A stretch of 64,000 bases of DNA from Liolophura sinensis (lineage: Eukaryota > Mollusca > Polyplacophora > Chitonida > Chitonidae), in NCBI RefSeq assembly GCF_032854445.1, contig NC_088305.1:813001-877000 (forward strand), written 5' to 3'. The notes beneath the pieces were generated by a model. That model did not search any database. It was given only the letters and a program-made list of their open reading frames with translations, and was not told where the DNA came from. Numbering within the stretch: position 1 is the stretch's first letter; every line of letters starts with the position of its first letter. Shown piece by piece: positions 46,378 to 56,859 of this stretch. Both the position numbers and the translations under genes were made by a program.

Positions 46378-47535
46378 TCAATGACTAAATCCAGCAATTC
46401 CTAACATTCCTACATTCTGGACCCTTTTCCGGTGAGGCCCAGAAGCTCGCACGTCTGCACAATGGTTATGATAAATAACAAGGCGTAGACACGGATTAGT
46501 CACCGTAAAGTTGAGAAGTTTTCTAAATGCCCATATTACTACGTTCTCGGACCCGTAAACGTGTGAAGGAAATTCCAGCTGAGAGAAAAAATTCTCAGGG
46601 AATAATGCGTGCATGTGGAAGAGGAATCCATCGTGAGAACCGAAGTACTGCTCACCGGCGTCGCAATATCCGGCGGACTTCATAACGCAGTTGACAGTAC
46701 GGTTGGGCAATGAGTGTCGCGTGAGCGCGTACATTATCTGTGGAGTGACTTGCCACCAAATAGCATCGATCTCATCAAAACCCTCACCAAGATAGTTATC
46801 CGCGTTTATGACGAACACGAGACGTTGATAAAGAAACGCGGACGCGTACTCGAATATGTCGCGATAGGTTGGGTTGCTGCTACTTTTGAAGAATTGAATT
46901 TTATCCAGATCTACCGAGTACTCGTTCAGTAGTTTATCTCTCAATTGTTCAGGTTGATCAGTAAATACGTGAACCTTAGCAACCGTTGGAACACGAAGAT
47001 TTGCTCTGAGACAGTCGACGTATTCCAGTTCGCGCCGCTTTAGAAGTCCCTCGTTACTATTATTGTAGCCCTGTCTTTGCCAAATCTGGGTCAAAAGAAG
47101 CGGAAATACCGTGATCAAGTGGATGACACCTGGTGACATTTGGATCGAGGGCGATTTGCCTATATTCCTCTCCTCGAGTTCTTTAAATTCACCTTTAACC
47201 GCAGTGTGTGTTGGTATCGTCGGGTTGATGTCAGTCTGCAGATATTTCTCGGGTATTTTAAAATTCCAAGGCAAATTCTCCGGATGTGGAAAACGTGGAG
47301 ATGGATAATCCCAAAAGCCCGTATTTTTTCTAATAAATCCACGGAAGGAATTCCAAAAAGTCCAGCTATCCCTTGACCCCCATTCAGTCTCGGATCCAGA
47401 GTCCCATGAGCCCAAAAGGGGCTCTCCGTGTTGGATGTGACCGGCTTCCAATCCACGATATGAACGTTCTCCATTCTTTACAAGTGTTAGGGAGACGTAT
47501 AGAGTGGCAATGATAAGCCCAATTGCAAATTTTCT
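46378..47535 (-). CDS. glycosyltransferase-like type II membrane protein, exon 2
   Basis: Main coding exon. It begins at 47535 just after TCTCTCTTTCCAG, a strong 3' splice site, in phase 0, and ends with TGA at 46380-46378. The open frame starts 14 codons earlier, but those lie in the polypyrimidine tract. Joined to the five codons at 51801-51815 it gives a 390-residue protein: a short basic tail, a membrane segment at 9-24 (AIGLIIATLYVSLTLV), a polar stem to about 140, then a globular domain. Sequons are at N163, N283 and N347. Motifs that suggest a nucleotide-sugar transferase fold are VINADN (around 249-251, a DXD-like position), GSHDGFLF (304-311), GSEN and a final NPC...HNHC (352-364). 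Topology fits the Golgi lumen. Donor and acceptor sugars cannot be told. Family assignment is by motif resemblance only; the gene itself is well supported. Confidence 0.8.
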   Translation of the reverse strand, partial: RKFAIGLIIATLYVSLTLVKNGERSYRGLEAGHIQHGEPLLGSWDSGSETEWGSRDSWTFWNSFRGFIRKNTGFWDYPSPRFPHPENLPWNFKIPEKYLQTDINPTIPTHTAVKGEFKELEERNIGKSPSIQMSPGVIHLITVFPLLLTQIWQRQGYNNSNEGLLKRRELEYVDCLRANLRVPTVAKVHVFTDQPEQLRDKLLNEYSVDLDKIQFFKSSSNPTYRDIFEYASAFLYQRLVFVINADNYLGEGFDEIDAIWWQVTPQIMYALTRHSLPNRTVNCVMKSAGYCDAGEQYFGSHDGFLFHMHALFPENFFSQLEFPSHVYGSENVVIWAFRKLLNFTVTNPCLRLVIYHNHCADVRASGPHRKRVQNVGMLGIAGFSH

Positions 47536-47654
47536 CTGGAAAGAGAGAAACAAAAATAAACAGGTGTAAAATATCAAAACACATCAACCACATCAAAGAC
47601 ACATACATTATTCCGAGAAAGCTTGAGAGTATAAAAGTTGGCATACGCACTTAT

Positions 47655-47785
47655 ATATATATATTTATTTATCCACATACTTATTTATTCATACTTTATT
47701 TATATTTCATTTATACGACTGTATCCAGCATTTTGGTAGGAGGAAACTTCACACAGTCTGGGGGAACCCGCTATGCATCTATCTG
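47655..47785 (-). repeat. SINE family A fragment in intron
   Basis: (TTTA)n tail, then TTTCATTTATACGACTG, CCAGCATTTTGGTAGGAGGA and a decayed GGGGGAACCC. Same strand as the host gene. Confidence 0.65.
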
Positions 47786-47914
47786 AAAACTTCTGTTAGT
47801 TTGTTTCAGATTATTGTGACAAACTAGTGAAAGTGAAAGTCACAAAAACCGCCTCTGTTCAAAACTAGAAACGTGTTAATGTTTATACGCACATTAGAAA
47901 TCTCATTAATCCTA

Positions 47915-48035
47915 TTATTTATTTATTTTATTTTATTTGTGTTTTATGTCGTACGCAAGAATATTTTACTTATACGAATGCGGCCAGCATTATGGTGAAA
48001 GGAAACCGTGCTGATGTTTACCGGGGAAACCCACT
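47915..48035 (-). repeat. SINE family A fragment in intron
   Basis: (ATTT)n tail, TGTTTTATGTCGTACGCAAG, TACGAATGCGGCCAGCATTA, GGGGAAACCCAC. 5'-truncated. A 109-codon frame that follows (48091-48420, GTG start, plus strand) is not recognised and not called. Confidence 0.75.
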
Positions 48036-48493
48036 AAATCCAATTAAATTAATCTTGATTTCTCACGCTACTTAATCTATTAATCTGTTTGTGATATATG
48101 TAGCTCCTAACGGCGCGCAAGACAATCACAATAAGTACAACATCCATGTACGGAACTGCAAAACATATGTCCAAGACAACATCGTCGTGACTGAGAACAG
48201 GCAAACCAAATACAGGTTTATCTGGAAATATGATTTCTCTAAATTACCTCCCTTGTTATGCGACGGCAACTATGACGTGGTGCGAGATTTGTTTTTTTTG
48301 AGGTGTGGAAGTACGAGAAGTGGCAACTCGCCTATTAAAGGATACAGTAGCCTAGGTCATGTCGTGACAAAGAAATATTTCTGGGTATCGAAATGTAAAA
48401 AAATACATTTCAACCTTTGAGAATTGTAGAAATGTCGAGAGATCTTAAATGAAGTTCATCTCTTTCCGCTAAAGGGTTTGCCGAAGGTGTTGT

Positions 48494-48690
48494 ATTTATT
48501 TATTTATTTGATGGGTGTTCAAGAATATTTCACTTATACGACAGCGGCTAGCATTATGGTGGGTGGAAACCGGGCACAGCCCGGGGAAACCCACAACCAT
48601 CCACAGGTTGAAGCCAGACCTTCCCACGTACGACCGGAGAGGAAGCCAGCATGAGCTGGGCTTGAACTCACACAGACCGCATCGGTGGCC
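48494..48690 (-). repeat. SINE family A at the edge of the GT-rich array
   Basis: (ATTT)n tail, TTCAAGAATATTTCACTTAT, GGAAACCGGGCACAGCCCGG, GAGGAAGCCAGCATGAGCTG, GACCGCATCGGTGG. The last part of the tRNA-like head is lost where the array begins. Confidence 0.85.
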
Positions 48691-48699
48691 AAAGGTGTT

Positions 48700-51480
48700 G
48701 TATTTACCGGGGTGATGTGGGCTGTGTTTTGATGCTTACGTGGTGTGTGGTGTGGGTTGTAACAGGAGTGCGGTGTGCGGAGTGGTGTGCGATGTGGTGT
48801 TGTAACTGGTGTAGTGTGTGGTATGGTGTGCAGTGTGGCTTTGTAACAGGTGTGGTGTGTGGTGTGGTTAGTATCTGGTGTGTTGTGTGGTGTGTCGTTT
48901 GTGGATTTGTCACTGGTGTGGTGTGCGGTGTTGCTTTGTAACCAGTGTGGTGTGTGGTGTACGGTGTGGTCAGTAACCAGGGTAGTGTGCGGTGTTGTTT
49001 ATAACTAGGGTGGTGTTAGGTGCGGCTTTGTAACTTGTGTGGTAACTGCGGTGTGAGTTTTAAAACTGGTGTGATGTGGTTTGTAGCCAGTGGTGTGCAG
49101 TGTGGTGTGCAGTGTGGTATGCAGTGTGGTGTGGTGCGCAGTGTGGTGTGCAGTGTGGTGTGGTGTGCAGTGTGGTGTGGTGTTCAGTGTGGTGTGTGGT
49201 GTTCAGTGTGCTGTGCGCTGTGTGCTGTGCTGTGTGGCGTGGCGTGGCACGGCGTGGCGTGGCACGGCGTGGCGTGGCGTGAAAATGGTGTGATGTGGTT
49301 TGTAGCCAGTGTGGTGTGCGGTGTGACCTTGTTACTGGCGTGGTGTGCGGTGTGGTTTGTAGCCAGTGTAATGTGCGGTGTGGTGTGCGGTGTGGTGTGC
49401 AGTGTGGTGTGCAGTGTGGTATGCAGTGTGTTGTGGTGTGCAGTGTGGTGTGTGGTGTGGTGTTCAGTGTGCTGTGTGGTGTTCAGTGTGCTGTGTGGCG
49501 TGGCATGGTGTGTTTTGTAACAGGTGTGGTGTGTTGTGTTGTGTGGTGTGTGGTTTGGTGTGTGGTGTGGTGTGTGGTTTGGTGTGTGGTTTGGTGTGTG
49601 GTGTGGTGTGGTGTGTTGTATGTGGTGTGTGGTGTGGTGTGTTTTGTAACAGGTGTGGTGTGTGGTGGTGTGGTGTGGTGTGGTGCGGTGCGGTGCGGTG
49701 CGGTGCGGTGCGGTGTGGTGTGTGGTGTACGGTGTGTTTTGTAACAGGTGTGTTGTGTTGTGTTGTGTGGTGGGTGGTTTGGTGTGTGATGTGGTGTGTG
49801 TCGTGTGATGTGGTGTGTGTCGTGTGGTGTGCGGTGTGTGGTGTGTGGTGTGGTGTGTTTTGTAACAGGTGTGGTGTGTGGTGGTGTGTGTGGTGTGGTG
49901 TTTGATGTGGTATTGTAACTGGTGTGGTGTATTGTGTGCGGTGTGGTGTGCAGTGTGGCTTTGTAACTGGTGTGATGTGTGGTGTGTGGTGTGGTGTGCG
50001 ATGTAGTGTGCAATGTGGTGTTGTAACTGGTGTGGTGTGGTGTGTGGTGTGGTGTGGTGTGTGGTGTGGTGTGGTGTGCAGTGTGGCTTTGTAACTGCTG
50101 TAACTGCGGTGTGGGGTGTGTGGTAAGGTTTGCAGTGTGGTGTGCGGTATGGCTTTGTAACCGGTGTAGTGTGCCGTGCAGTTTATAACTAGTGTGGAGC
50201 GAGATGTGGCTTTGTAACTGGTATGATTGCAATGTGAGTTTTGTAAGTGGTGTGGTTTGCAGCCAGTGTGGTCTGCAGTGTGGCTTTGTTACTGTTGTGG
50301 TGTGCAGTGTGGTTAGTAACTGGTGTGGTATGCGGTGTGGTGCTCTAAGTGGTGTGGTGTGCGATGTGGTGTGCGATGTGGTGTGCGATTTTGTGTGCGA
50401 TTTGGTGTGCGGTGTGGTGTGCTATTCGTTGTGTGGTGTGGTGTGCTGTCTGATGTTGTAACTAGTGTGATGTGCGATGTGGTGCGCAGTGTGATGTGCG
50501 ATGTGGTGTGCAGTGTGGTATGCGACTTAGCGTGAGGTGTGGTGTGTGGTGTGGTGTGTGGTGTGGTGTGTGGTGTGGTGTGTGGTGTGGTGTGTGTTGT
50601 GGTGTGCAGCATGGTGTGTGGGGTGGTATGCAATTTGGTAAATGGTATGGTGTGCGATCTGGTGTGTGGTGTGGTGTGCGATGTGGTGTGTGGTGTGGTA
50701 TGCAATCTGTATGTGGTAGGGTGTGTGATTTGGTGTGCGGTGTGCGGTGTGCGGTGTGAGGTGTGGTGTGTCGTATGGGTCGCAATTTGGTGTGTGTTGT
50801 GGTGTGCGGTGTGGTGTGGTGTGTGGTGTGGTGTACAGTGTGGCGTGTGGTGTGGTGTGTGATGTGGTGTGTGGTGTGGAGTGCAGTTTTTGTATGTGGC
50901 ATGGTGTACAGTGTGGTATGCGATCTGGTGTGTGGTGTGGTGTGCGGTGTGGTGCTGTAACTGGTGCAGCTTGCGGTGTGGTGTGCGATTTGTTGTGTGG
51001 TGTGTTGTGTGGTTTTGTGTGCGGTGTGGTGTGCCGTGTGGTGTGCAATTTGGTGTGTGGTGTGATGTGCAGTGTTGAGTGCAGTGTGGTGTATGGTGTA
51101 GTTTGTGGCGTGGTGCGCGGTGTGGTGTGCAATTTGGTATATGATGTGGTGTGCGGTGTGGTGTGCAATTTGGTTTGTGGTGTGGTGTGCGGTATGGTGC
51201 TGTAACTGGTGTGGTTTGCGGTGTGATGTGCGATTTGTTGTGCGGTGTGGTGTGCGGTGTGCTGTGCTGTGTGGAGTGCGATTTTGTGTGCGGTGTGGTG
51301 TGGTGTGGGTTTTGTGTGTTGTGCTGTGTGATTTAGTAACAAGCGTGGTGTGTGGCGTGGTGTGTGGCGTGGTGTGCGGTGTGATGTGCGTTGTGGTGCG
51401 CCGTGTGATTTAGTAACTGGTGTGGTTTGTGGTGTGGTGTGTGGTGTGGCTTTGTTACTGGTGTAGTGAGCAGTGTGCTT
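48700..51480. repeat. 2.8-kb GT-rich intronic array (GTGTGGTGTG)
   Basis: Built from 5-bp and 10-bp motifs (GTGTG, GTGTGGTGTG, GTGCG, GTGTGCAGTG) with a recurring spacer TTTGTAACTGGTGTGGTGTG every few dozen to hundred bases, and a pure (GGTGC)n patch at about 49682-49710. The plus strand is almost all G and T; the host gene's transcript would carry the CA strand. Near-absence of stops makes frames of up to 334 codons on both strands, rich in Val/Trp/Cys or His/Thr/Pro; none is a gene. TGTGGT, the core RUNX-type site, occurs very many times. Confidence 0.95.
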
Positions 51481-51529
51481 TAAGCCACATTGCATATCAC
51501 TACTGATTAAACCTACACCAAGTGTATAC

Positions 51530-51625
51530 AATGATCACCCACCACAACCCTGCCACGAGCGCGACAACCCACTGACCCACCACACCCACCCACCCCCAAC
51601 AACCACTCACCACCACCCTTTCCCC
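51530..51625. repeat. CA-rich segment opposite in strand to the GT array
   Basis: CACCACACCCACCCACCCCC-type sequence on the plus strand begins about 50 bp after the GT-rich array ends. It is the reverse in base skew, so parts of the two can pair. Confidence 0.75.
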
Positions 51626-51800
51626 ATTACACAACTTGTCTGTCAGATTTCTGGACCAGAGTCATCCAGAGTTGATCACCCGTTTTTACTAGATTACTTC
51701 TGTTTGAGTGACATGAAAGCAAATTTGTATCGTATCTGATATAAATATGATATTTTTGAAATATCACAAATATGAAAAATATGATAAAATGATAACTTAC

Positions 51801-51815
51801 TCGAATTTTTCCCAT
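51801..51815 (-). CDS. glycosyltransferase-like protein, exon 1 (five codons)
   Basis: ATG at 51815-51813 in a good Kozak setting (ACTATGG) opens MGKIR, followed at once by a textbook donor GTAAGTTATC in phase 0. Exon 2 starts in phase 0 with RKFAIGLII, so the join gives MGKIRRKFAIG, the basic tail that type II membrane proteins carry before the signal anchor. The frame is open upstream but only reaches a TTG, so this is the likely start codon. The 4265-bp intron (47536-51800) holds three SINE copies and the GT-rich array. Confidence 0.72.
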
Positions 51816-53169
51816 AGTGTCCAAGGTATTCTGGACTGTGAGATAAAGGCTGACTGAACTGCCAGGCAGGTTTGCTGGATGTAAAAATGTTGCAAGCGCA
51901 AGGTCGTTGTCGAACAACAGATAGAAAGCGGAAATTGCTGCACAAGGACGGCCTGCATTATAAGCCCTACTCTAAAAGCCGTGTTAGTGGGTTTATCGTG
52001 GAAGCCAGGTTTTTTATTATTCAAACCAACGCCAGTGATGGGTTGAACAGTAAATGTCACCGAGGTCCACATCCGTGCTGACCAAAGCGTTTCTTTTATG
52101 GACTAAAACACAAACGGTACTGTATATAAAACTGCACGAATTTACACCAACCCGTTATCTGCATTCGCAGTAGTAGACCTAGTACACAGAGAAGGTTGCT
52201 CACAAGTTTATTCAAACGAACGTCTGGTATCAATGCTGTGTACATGAGTAAGATAAAGAACATGCAACTGGATGAATTTCGGGCATTTTAAGTGAATTCT
52301 TGCGACACCCTAAACTGTACACAGGCTTCTCAAAATGACACGATCTTTAGCTTGCCAATGAAGTGATAATCCTCGTTTAAGAGAAGTGAATATGTATACA
52401 TGTCATAATTATGTGAATGACTTATGGCAATTAATATACTAAAAAGAAAAAAAATATTTTGCGCACTGTACTTTTCTAAGTCATTGTTCCAGTTAATACT
52501 TGAAATGATTAAACTTCAGCTGTTTTATGCGTATCATCAAGAGCAAGGCTGCCAAGCTTATAGTCGTATGAATCAGATTAACACGATCTGTGTATAGGGC
52601 TAAGCAAAAGTCCATTACCCAGAAATATGCAACTTCCCTGTAACTAGTCTCAACGGAACTTTACACTTTTCTTCAATATCTACCACATTATGTGACGTAT
52701 CTGAGCAGACATGTATTTTTCTTTCTCCCTGTTTTTCAAACGTTTGAAAAACGGCTGATGCATGATGAGGGAAAATGGTCCAAACGGAGATGTGTTGAAA
52801 CAGACTAAAAAATTACGACAAAGGAAAGTTTTGTGAAAGGACAACAATGTTTTCATAGCCATTGTTTTATTCTGGTATTTGCTTGGAAATATAAAAGTAG
52901 TGAATGGGTTCTTAACTGCATAGCAACAGTTATCAGCGAAATCGTAGTTTGTAAATACGGAGTTTACAATTAGGTTTCCCATGATTCATAATGGTCATGG
53001 TTCATAATTTCCCCCCAAGAGGTTGGCCTCCACCAGGTATCGATAGCTTCTACAGTTGACGTAGCATGTATATTGTGCCGTGGGGACTGCCTATGGGAAA
53101 GTTACATGGATTTCTGGTTTAAGTAATAATCTTTAAAATGTATTGTCATTTAAACAGCTATCGACAGCT
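51816..53169. other. 5' flank of the minus-strand gene
   Basis: Should hold the 5' UTR and promoter of the glycosyltransferase-like gene. On the minus strand CATAAAAG near 52100 and TTTTATATAC near 52120 are TATA-like; neither is decisive. A 100-codon minus frame (52680-52982) is not recognised. Confidence 0.35.
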
Positions 53170-53425
53170 GATATTCTAGCATGGTAGACGATATGAATAC
53201 GGATGTCAGTCAGTCGCCGTGAAAATGCCGTGCGTCTTTCCTACATCCCTGAAAACAGTTGATTTCTTCTCCTGATATGATTCCGTCCTATTTTCGTACT
53301 TTATATGCTTTCTCAATTCTTAGGAGGTTTGTGTTATTCCCCATTTTATGAACTGACCTTGCAATTATTGACCTGGAACGTCCTTAATGGTTCACGGCTG
53401 GTATACGAATGCTTGATTCGACGCA
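53170..53425 (+). repeat. dispersed repeat D, copy 4
   Basis: Matches 58770-59030 over about 250 bp: ATTCTAGCATGG, CTTTCCTACATCCCTGAAAA, GATTCCGTCCTATTTTCGTA, GCAATTATTGACCTGGA, TATACGAATGC, TTCGACGC. This pair defines the family best. Confidence 0.7.
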
Positions 53426-53704
53426 TAGATTCAAGTTCAAAGCTAAGAAAACCATGCCAACAAAACGTGTTTGAATTTTGCTTCAATTCTTTGTCTAATC
53501 TCGTACGAATCTTGTTCCATGATATGTCTGGCCAAAACATCCAGGCATATCAGTGTCTATGCTCATATATTTTTCGTGATATAGCTATCAGATTCAGACA
53601 TCAGTCCACATCAATGTCTGCCTAAACGCACACTTTATCAAAGTATCTCACCGCAAAGATATCAATTTTTAAATTCGTTCATATAGATATATGATTATAT
53701 GTTA

Positions 53705-53818
53705 ATCATGATCTCACCCGGATGTTAGATCATAACTTTGTCCATCTACTTGTATGCTATGACAATAGTGATCTCATCCAGGGGTTAGAGCATAACTTTG
53801 TCCATCTACTGGATGAGA
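53705..53818. repeat. short direct duplication
   Basis: The block from GATCTCA-CC to AGCATAACTTTGTCCATCTAC (one base differs in the first copy, AGATCATAAC) occurs twice, about 60 bp apart, with CTTGTATGCTATGACAATAG between. It ends shortly before the Penelope-like element. Confidence 0.75.
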
Positions 53819-54164
53819 CACCACAGACCGCAAACAGGGGAAACTAAACTTTAGTGTTGAAAAGGTCCGCATGGAGATGTGCCGACTGAAAGGGTAGACA
53901 GGAAAGCAGGAGGAGAAAATGGATGCCGGTGATGAGGCTATTAAAGACCTGATCAACAGAGTTCCAAATGCTGCAGTCAAAAATAAGCTCAATGAATTAT
54001 GGTTAACTGAAGTATTTGAAGATGAAGAAAAATCAAAAGTAAAGGGAAGAGAAATGCAAGACTTAAACCAATACGACTAACACAACTTATGTTCATGTTG
54101 TGACTGGGTCTAAAAATATGCAACCGCAGCAGCCTTTTTTAGATCAACGCTGAGGCAAGAAGAA

Positions 54165-54229
54165 ACCTCCTCCTCCTCCACCTCCTCACCTCCTCCTCCT
54201 CCACCTCCTCACTTCCTCCATCACCACCA
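54165..54229. repeat. CCT/CCA tandem repeat (polypyrimidine)
   Basis: CCTCCTCCTCCTCCACCTCC followed by TCACCTCC-type units in two copies of about 27 bp. A mirror-like polypyrimidine tract inside the Penelope-like element, in the proline-rich linker. Confidence 0.85.
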
Positions 54230-55471
54230 GGGAGCCAGAGGAGACAGAACAACCCCCAAGCAACAACCAACCATCCAAACCTGTCACCATAGAGGACGAA
54301 CCAATCGATTAGCTCACTCAGGACCGACAGAAACACAACCCACGTGGGATTACCCCATCCAATTACCGGTACCTACGCAGCAGGAAAGTTACCCCTACAC
54401 TAAAAGCCAATGAGCTTCCCGCTCACAGTGCAGGCTTTCGTAGAAAATTTAGACTTCCTGAGTTTGTTGTTGATACCGATTACACGGATGGATCCTTAGT
54501 TAAAAATAAGAGTGGGCTTGAACCAGGTATTGGTAGGGATAGAAATTTAGAGGCGGATAAAGGATCAGCAATCACTATTATGAACAAGTTGTACTACTAG
54601 ACAAAAACTGAAGAAATGTTTAAAGACAATCAAACATGAATTAATGAACAGGAACATAGATAATCTAAGCGCAAAATTGAAAAACCTATCAAGTACCACG
54701 GCACTAACCTAACAAAATCAAAAAAAAATTTTTTTAACAAAATGTGAAGCCAAAATCAGCCAATTAGATGGTCTACCTAAAATTCACAAATCGACTGAAA
54801 TCATAACGGCAATACAAGAGCAAAATACTGAATATATTAAATTAAACAACCCAGGCGATCTCAAATTATAGCCTGACCAGTCTGTCCCACTCATCGCCTA
54901 AGTCAGCTCGTTGATATCCTGTTAAAACCATATGTTCACAATCTCCCATCATATATTCCAGATTATCTGGACTTTCTAAACTTCATCCCTAATTCCATAA
55001 ACGATGATGAAATATTTTGTACCTATCTTTAGCAACCAATTTTTACAGCAATATCTCTCATGAACTTGGGATTACAACCATTGAATATTGGCTCCATTAA
55101 CATCCGGGCCATATCAAAGACCGTTTTTCTAAGGAATTTGTACTGTCCGGTATACCACTCATTTTAAAAAATAGCACATTTGAATTTGGAAAGAAATGTT
55201 ATCACCAAATTTTAGGCACAGCGATGGGTATAAAGTTTGCACCGAACTACGCTACTTTAGTATTAGGATACTTAGAGCTAAAGCTCTATAGTAAAATTGA
55301 AAAAAATCTTCGGACGTAATATATCGAAATTCGTCAGTCATTCAAAAGGTTTTTAGATGTTTGTTTTAACATTTGGGGTCAGTCAAAAGGCAAAATAATG
55401 GATCTTTTTACTGTCTTAAACAATTTGGAAGTTCACGTTCACGTTAGAAAACTAGTCACGATAAAATACCT

Positions 55472-56218
55472 TTGTTAGACATTCTCCTTACTCTCCAAGG
55501 GAATAAGATAATCACAGATATTTTCTACAAACCGACCGACACGAAACAATATTTAGATTATAGATCCTGCCACCCAAGTCGCACAAAAAATAATGTCCCG
55601 TCTAGTCTTGTGAGACGAATTTGCACAATCGTACCTAAAGAAGAACTCCTACAAATCACATTATCTGAATTAAAGACCTTTCTATTAAAGAGGCATTATT
55701 CAAAAGAAACAATAGACATCGGTATTGACAAAGCAAACAAAATTGATAGTTCAGTTTTAAGGACCAGCAAACCGACTTCTAACACCGATACGCCTTCATT
55801 TATATGCAATTATAATCCTAACAATTTCAACTTCTTTCCCCTTATCCACAACAACCGGCAACTACTAGAATCAAATGGTCGTCTCACTAAAACTTTTCAT
55901 CAAACCATAATTATAAACGGTAAAAGACAGGTTCCCAATCTTAAGAAACTACTAACAAAGGCTCGGTTTACTACCAACTTAAAAGAAACCAGTTATACAA
56001 CGTCTAAGTGTGGAGACTCACCATGCAAACGCTGTAAACATTTAATAACAAGCAGTCATTTGTTTTTTCATGTTAACAATTTTAACTTTTGTATAAACGC
56101 TAATAAGAACTATAATTCCAAACATCTACTGTATGTCTTAACCTGCTGTAATTGTAACAAATTCTACATTAGCAAAACCGGTGACTCATTAAGGAATCGA
56201 TGTAGGGTACATAGGTAA
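55472..56218 (+). pseudogene. Penelope-like RT C-terminus and GIY-YIG nuclease, truncated
   Basis: A 248-codon frame without ATG, opening with LLDILLTLQGNKIITDIFYK and PTDTKQYLDYRSCHP, the well-known end of the Penelope RT domain. Around residues 185-195 is a CGDSPCKRCKHL cysteine motif. The last 30 residues read LLYVLTCCNCNKFYISKTGD plus SLRNRCRVHR, matching the GIY-YIG pattern of these elements (Y-x-x-x-C-x-x-C/N-x-x-x-Y-I-x-x-T-G-x-S/T-L-R-x-R). A TAA follows at 56216, cutting off the catalytic glutamate region. The first residue shown is TTG, not a start: this is part of the longer decayed polyprotein. Confidence 0.85.
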
Positions 56219-56288
56219 CAAATTATCACGCCAGAGATTATCTCTCCGAATGAAGAATCCCCTGGGCAAGTTCGAACTATATAACCTT

Positions 56289-56358
56289 GCGGCCTCTCCC
56301 TATGGCTGGCGTTGTCGGTATATATATACCGACAACGCCAGCAATAGGGAGAGGCCGC
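56289..56358. repeat. near-perfect 70-nt palindrome
   Basis: Left arm 56289-56322 and right arm 56325-56358 (34 nt each) are reverse complements except at one position, with a 2-base centre in a TATATATA core. The arms begin GCGGCCTCTCCCTA and hold GGCGTTGTCGG. A second, weaker stem (GGGTCC at 56361 with GGACCC at 56390, inner CCGTG/CACGG) follows directly. It lies 70 bp after the last Penelope coding piece, where such elements have terminal repeats. Confidence 0.95.
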
Positions 56359-56395
56359 TGGGGTCCGTGCTGACCACGGTGGCTACGCAGGACCC

Positions 56396-56859
56396 ACATT
56401 GATATATGACAATATCTTTATAAATACTTACCGTCTGAATGTGACCAGAGAGTTGTCACACATCATTAGCTTTGTTTAGCGTTTCCACGTAAACCATTTC
56501 GGATAATTTTAGAAATGTGAGTGCGTTCTTGTAGCGAACTGTTCACCGTGCAGACGTGCTTTACAACAGTGGCTGGCATAACACGTGTACCTCCGCTCAG
56601 CCACAACCGATCCGTACACCTAGCAGATCAGTAAACTGGACGATGGGATACATATGCATTAAAAGCACTCCAGTGGAAATTTCTAATTATGTACTGAATA
56701 ACTATTTACGTACGGCAAAGTCTTAAACGGGACGCAACTTATGACTTAAGGGTATTCTAAGCCAAGACTTTTCTTAGACCCTGAGGTGGTCCCCAATTAG
56801 CTGAGCTAGAATTTGTCTTTGATGTAACTCTGAGATATTGTTAGACCCACAGATCAATC
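56396..56859. other. unassigned intergenic sequence
   Basis: No gene or repeat recognised between the palindrome and the next SINE fragment. Confidence 0.4.

Larger units (their letters stand above)
53919..56218 (+). mobile_element. Penelope-like retroelement, decayed
   Basis: Pieces of one Penelope-type polyprotein follow in order through stops and frameshifts. 53919-54080: ATG frame of 53 residues (KNKLNELWLTEVFEDEEKSK), perhaps the N-terminal part. 54165-54229: CCT-rich linker. 54400-54600: ELPAHSAGFRRKF and ADKGSAITIMNKLYY, the 'ADKG' region before the RT. About 54890-54985: QLVDILLKPYVHNLPSYI. About 55215-55290: GTAMGIKFAPNYATLVLGYL, an RT palm block. The catalytic Y-x-DD is ruined (RFLDVCFNIW). 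55472-56218: intact RT end plus endonuclease. Penelope elements combine an RT with a C-terminal GIY-YIG nuclease; this copy cannot be active. Confidence 0.85.

Noticed and set aside
46714-47376. Plus-strand frames opposite the glycosyltransferase-like exon
   Set aside because: Antisense shadows; the minus frame has the splice sites, anchor and motifs.
48091-48420. 109-codon plus-strand gene in the intron
   Set aside because: It starts at GTG, has no recognised domain, and lies between SINE fragments.
48717-51531. Many frames of 70-334 codons on both strands
   Set aside because: They arise because G/T-only (or A/C-only) repeats rarely form stop codons. They overlap one another in several frames and lie in the intron of the minus-strand gene.
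56340-56400. Hammerhead ribozyme in the Penelope terminal region
   Set aside because: I looked for CTGANGA and a matching GAAA core. CTGACCA is present but the GAAA side is missing; only ordinary stems are seen.
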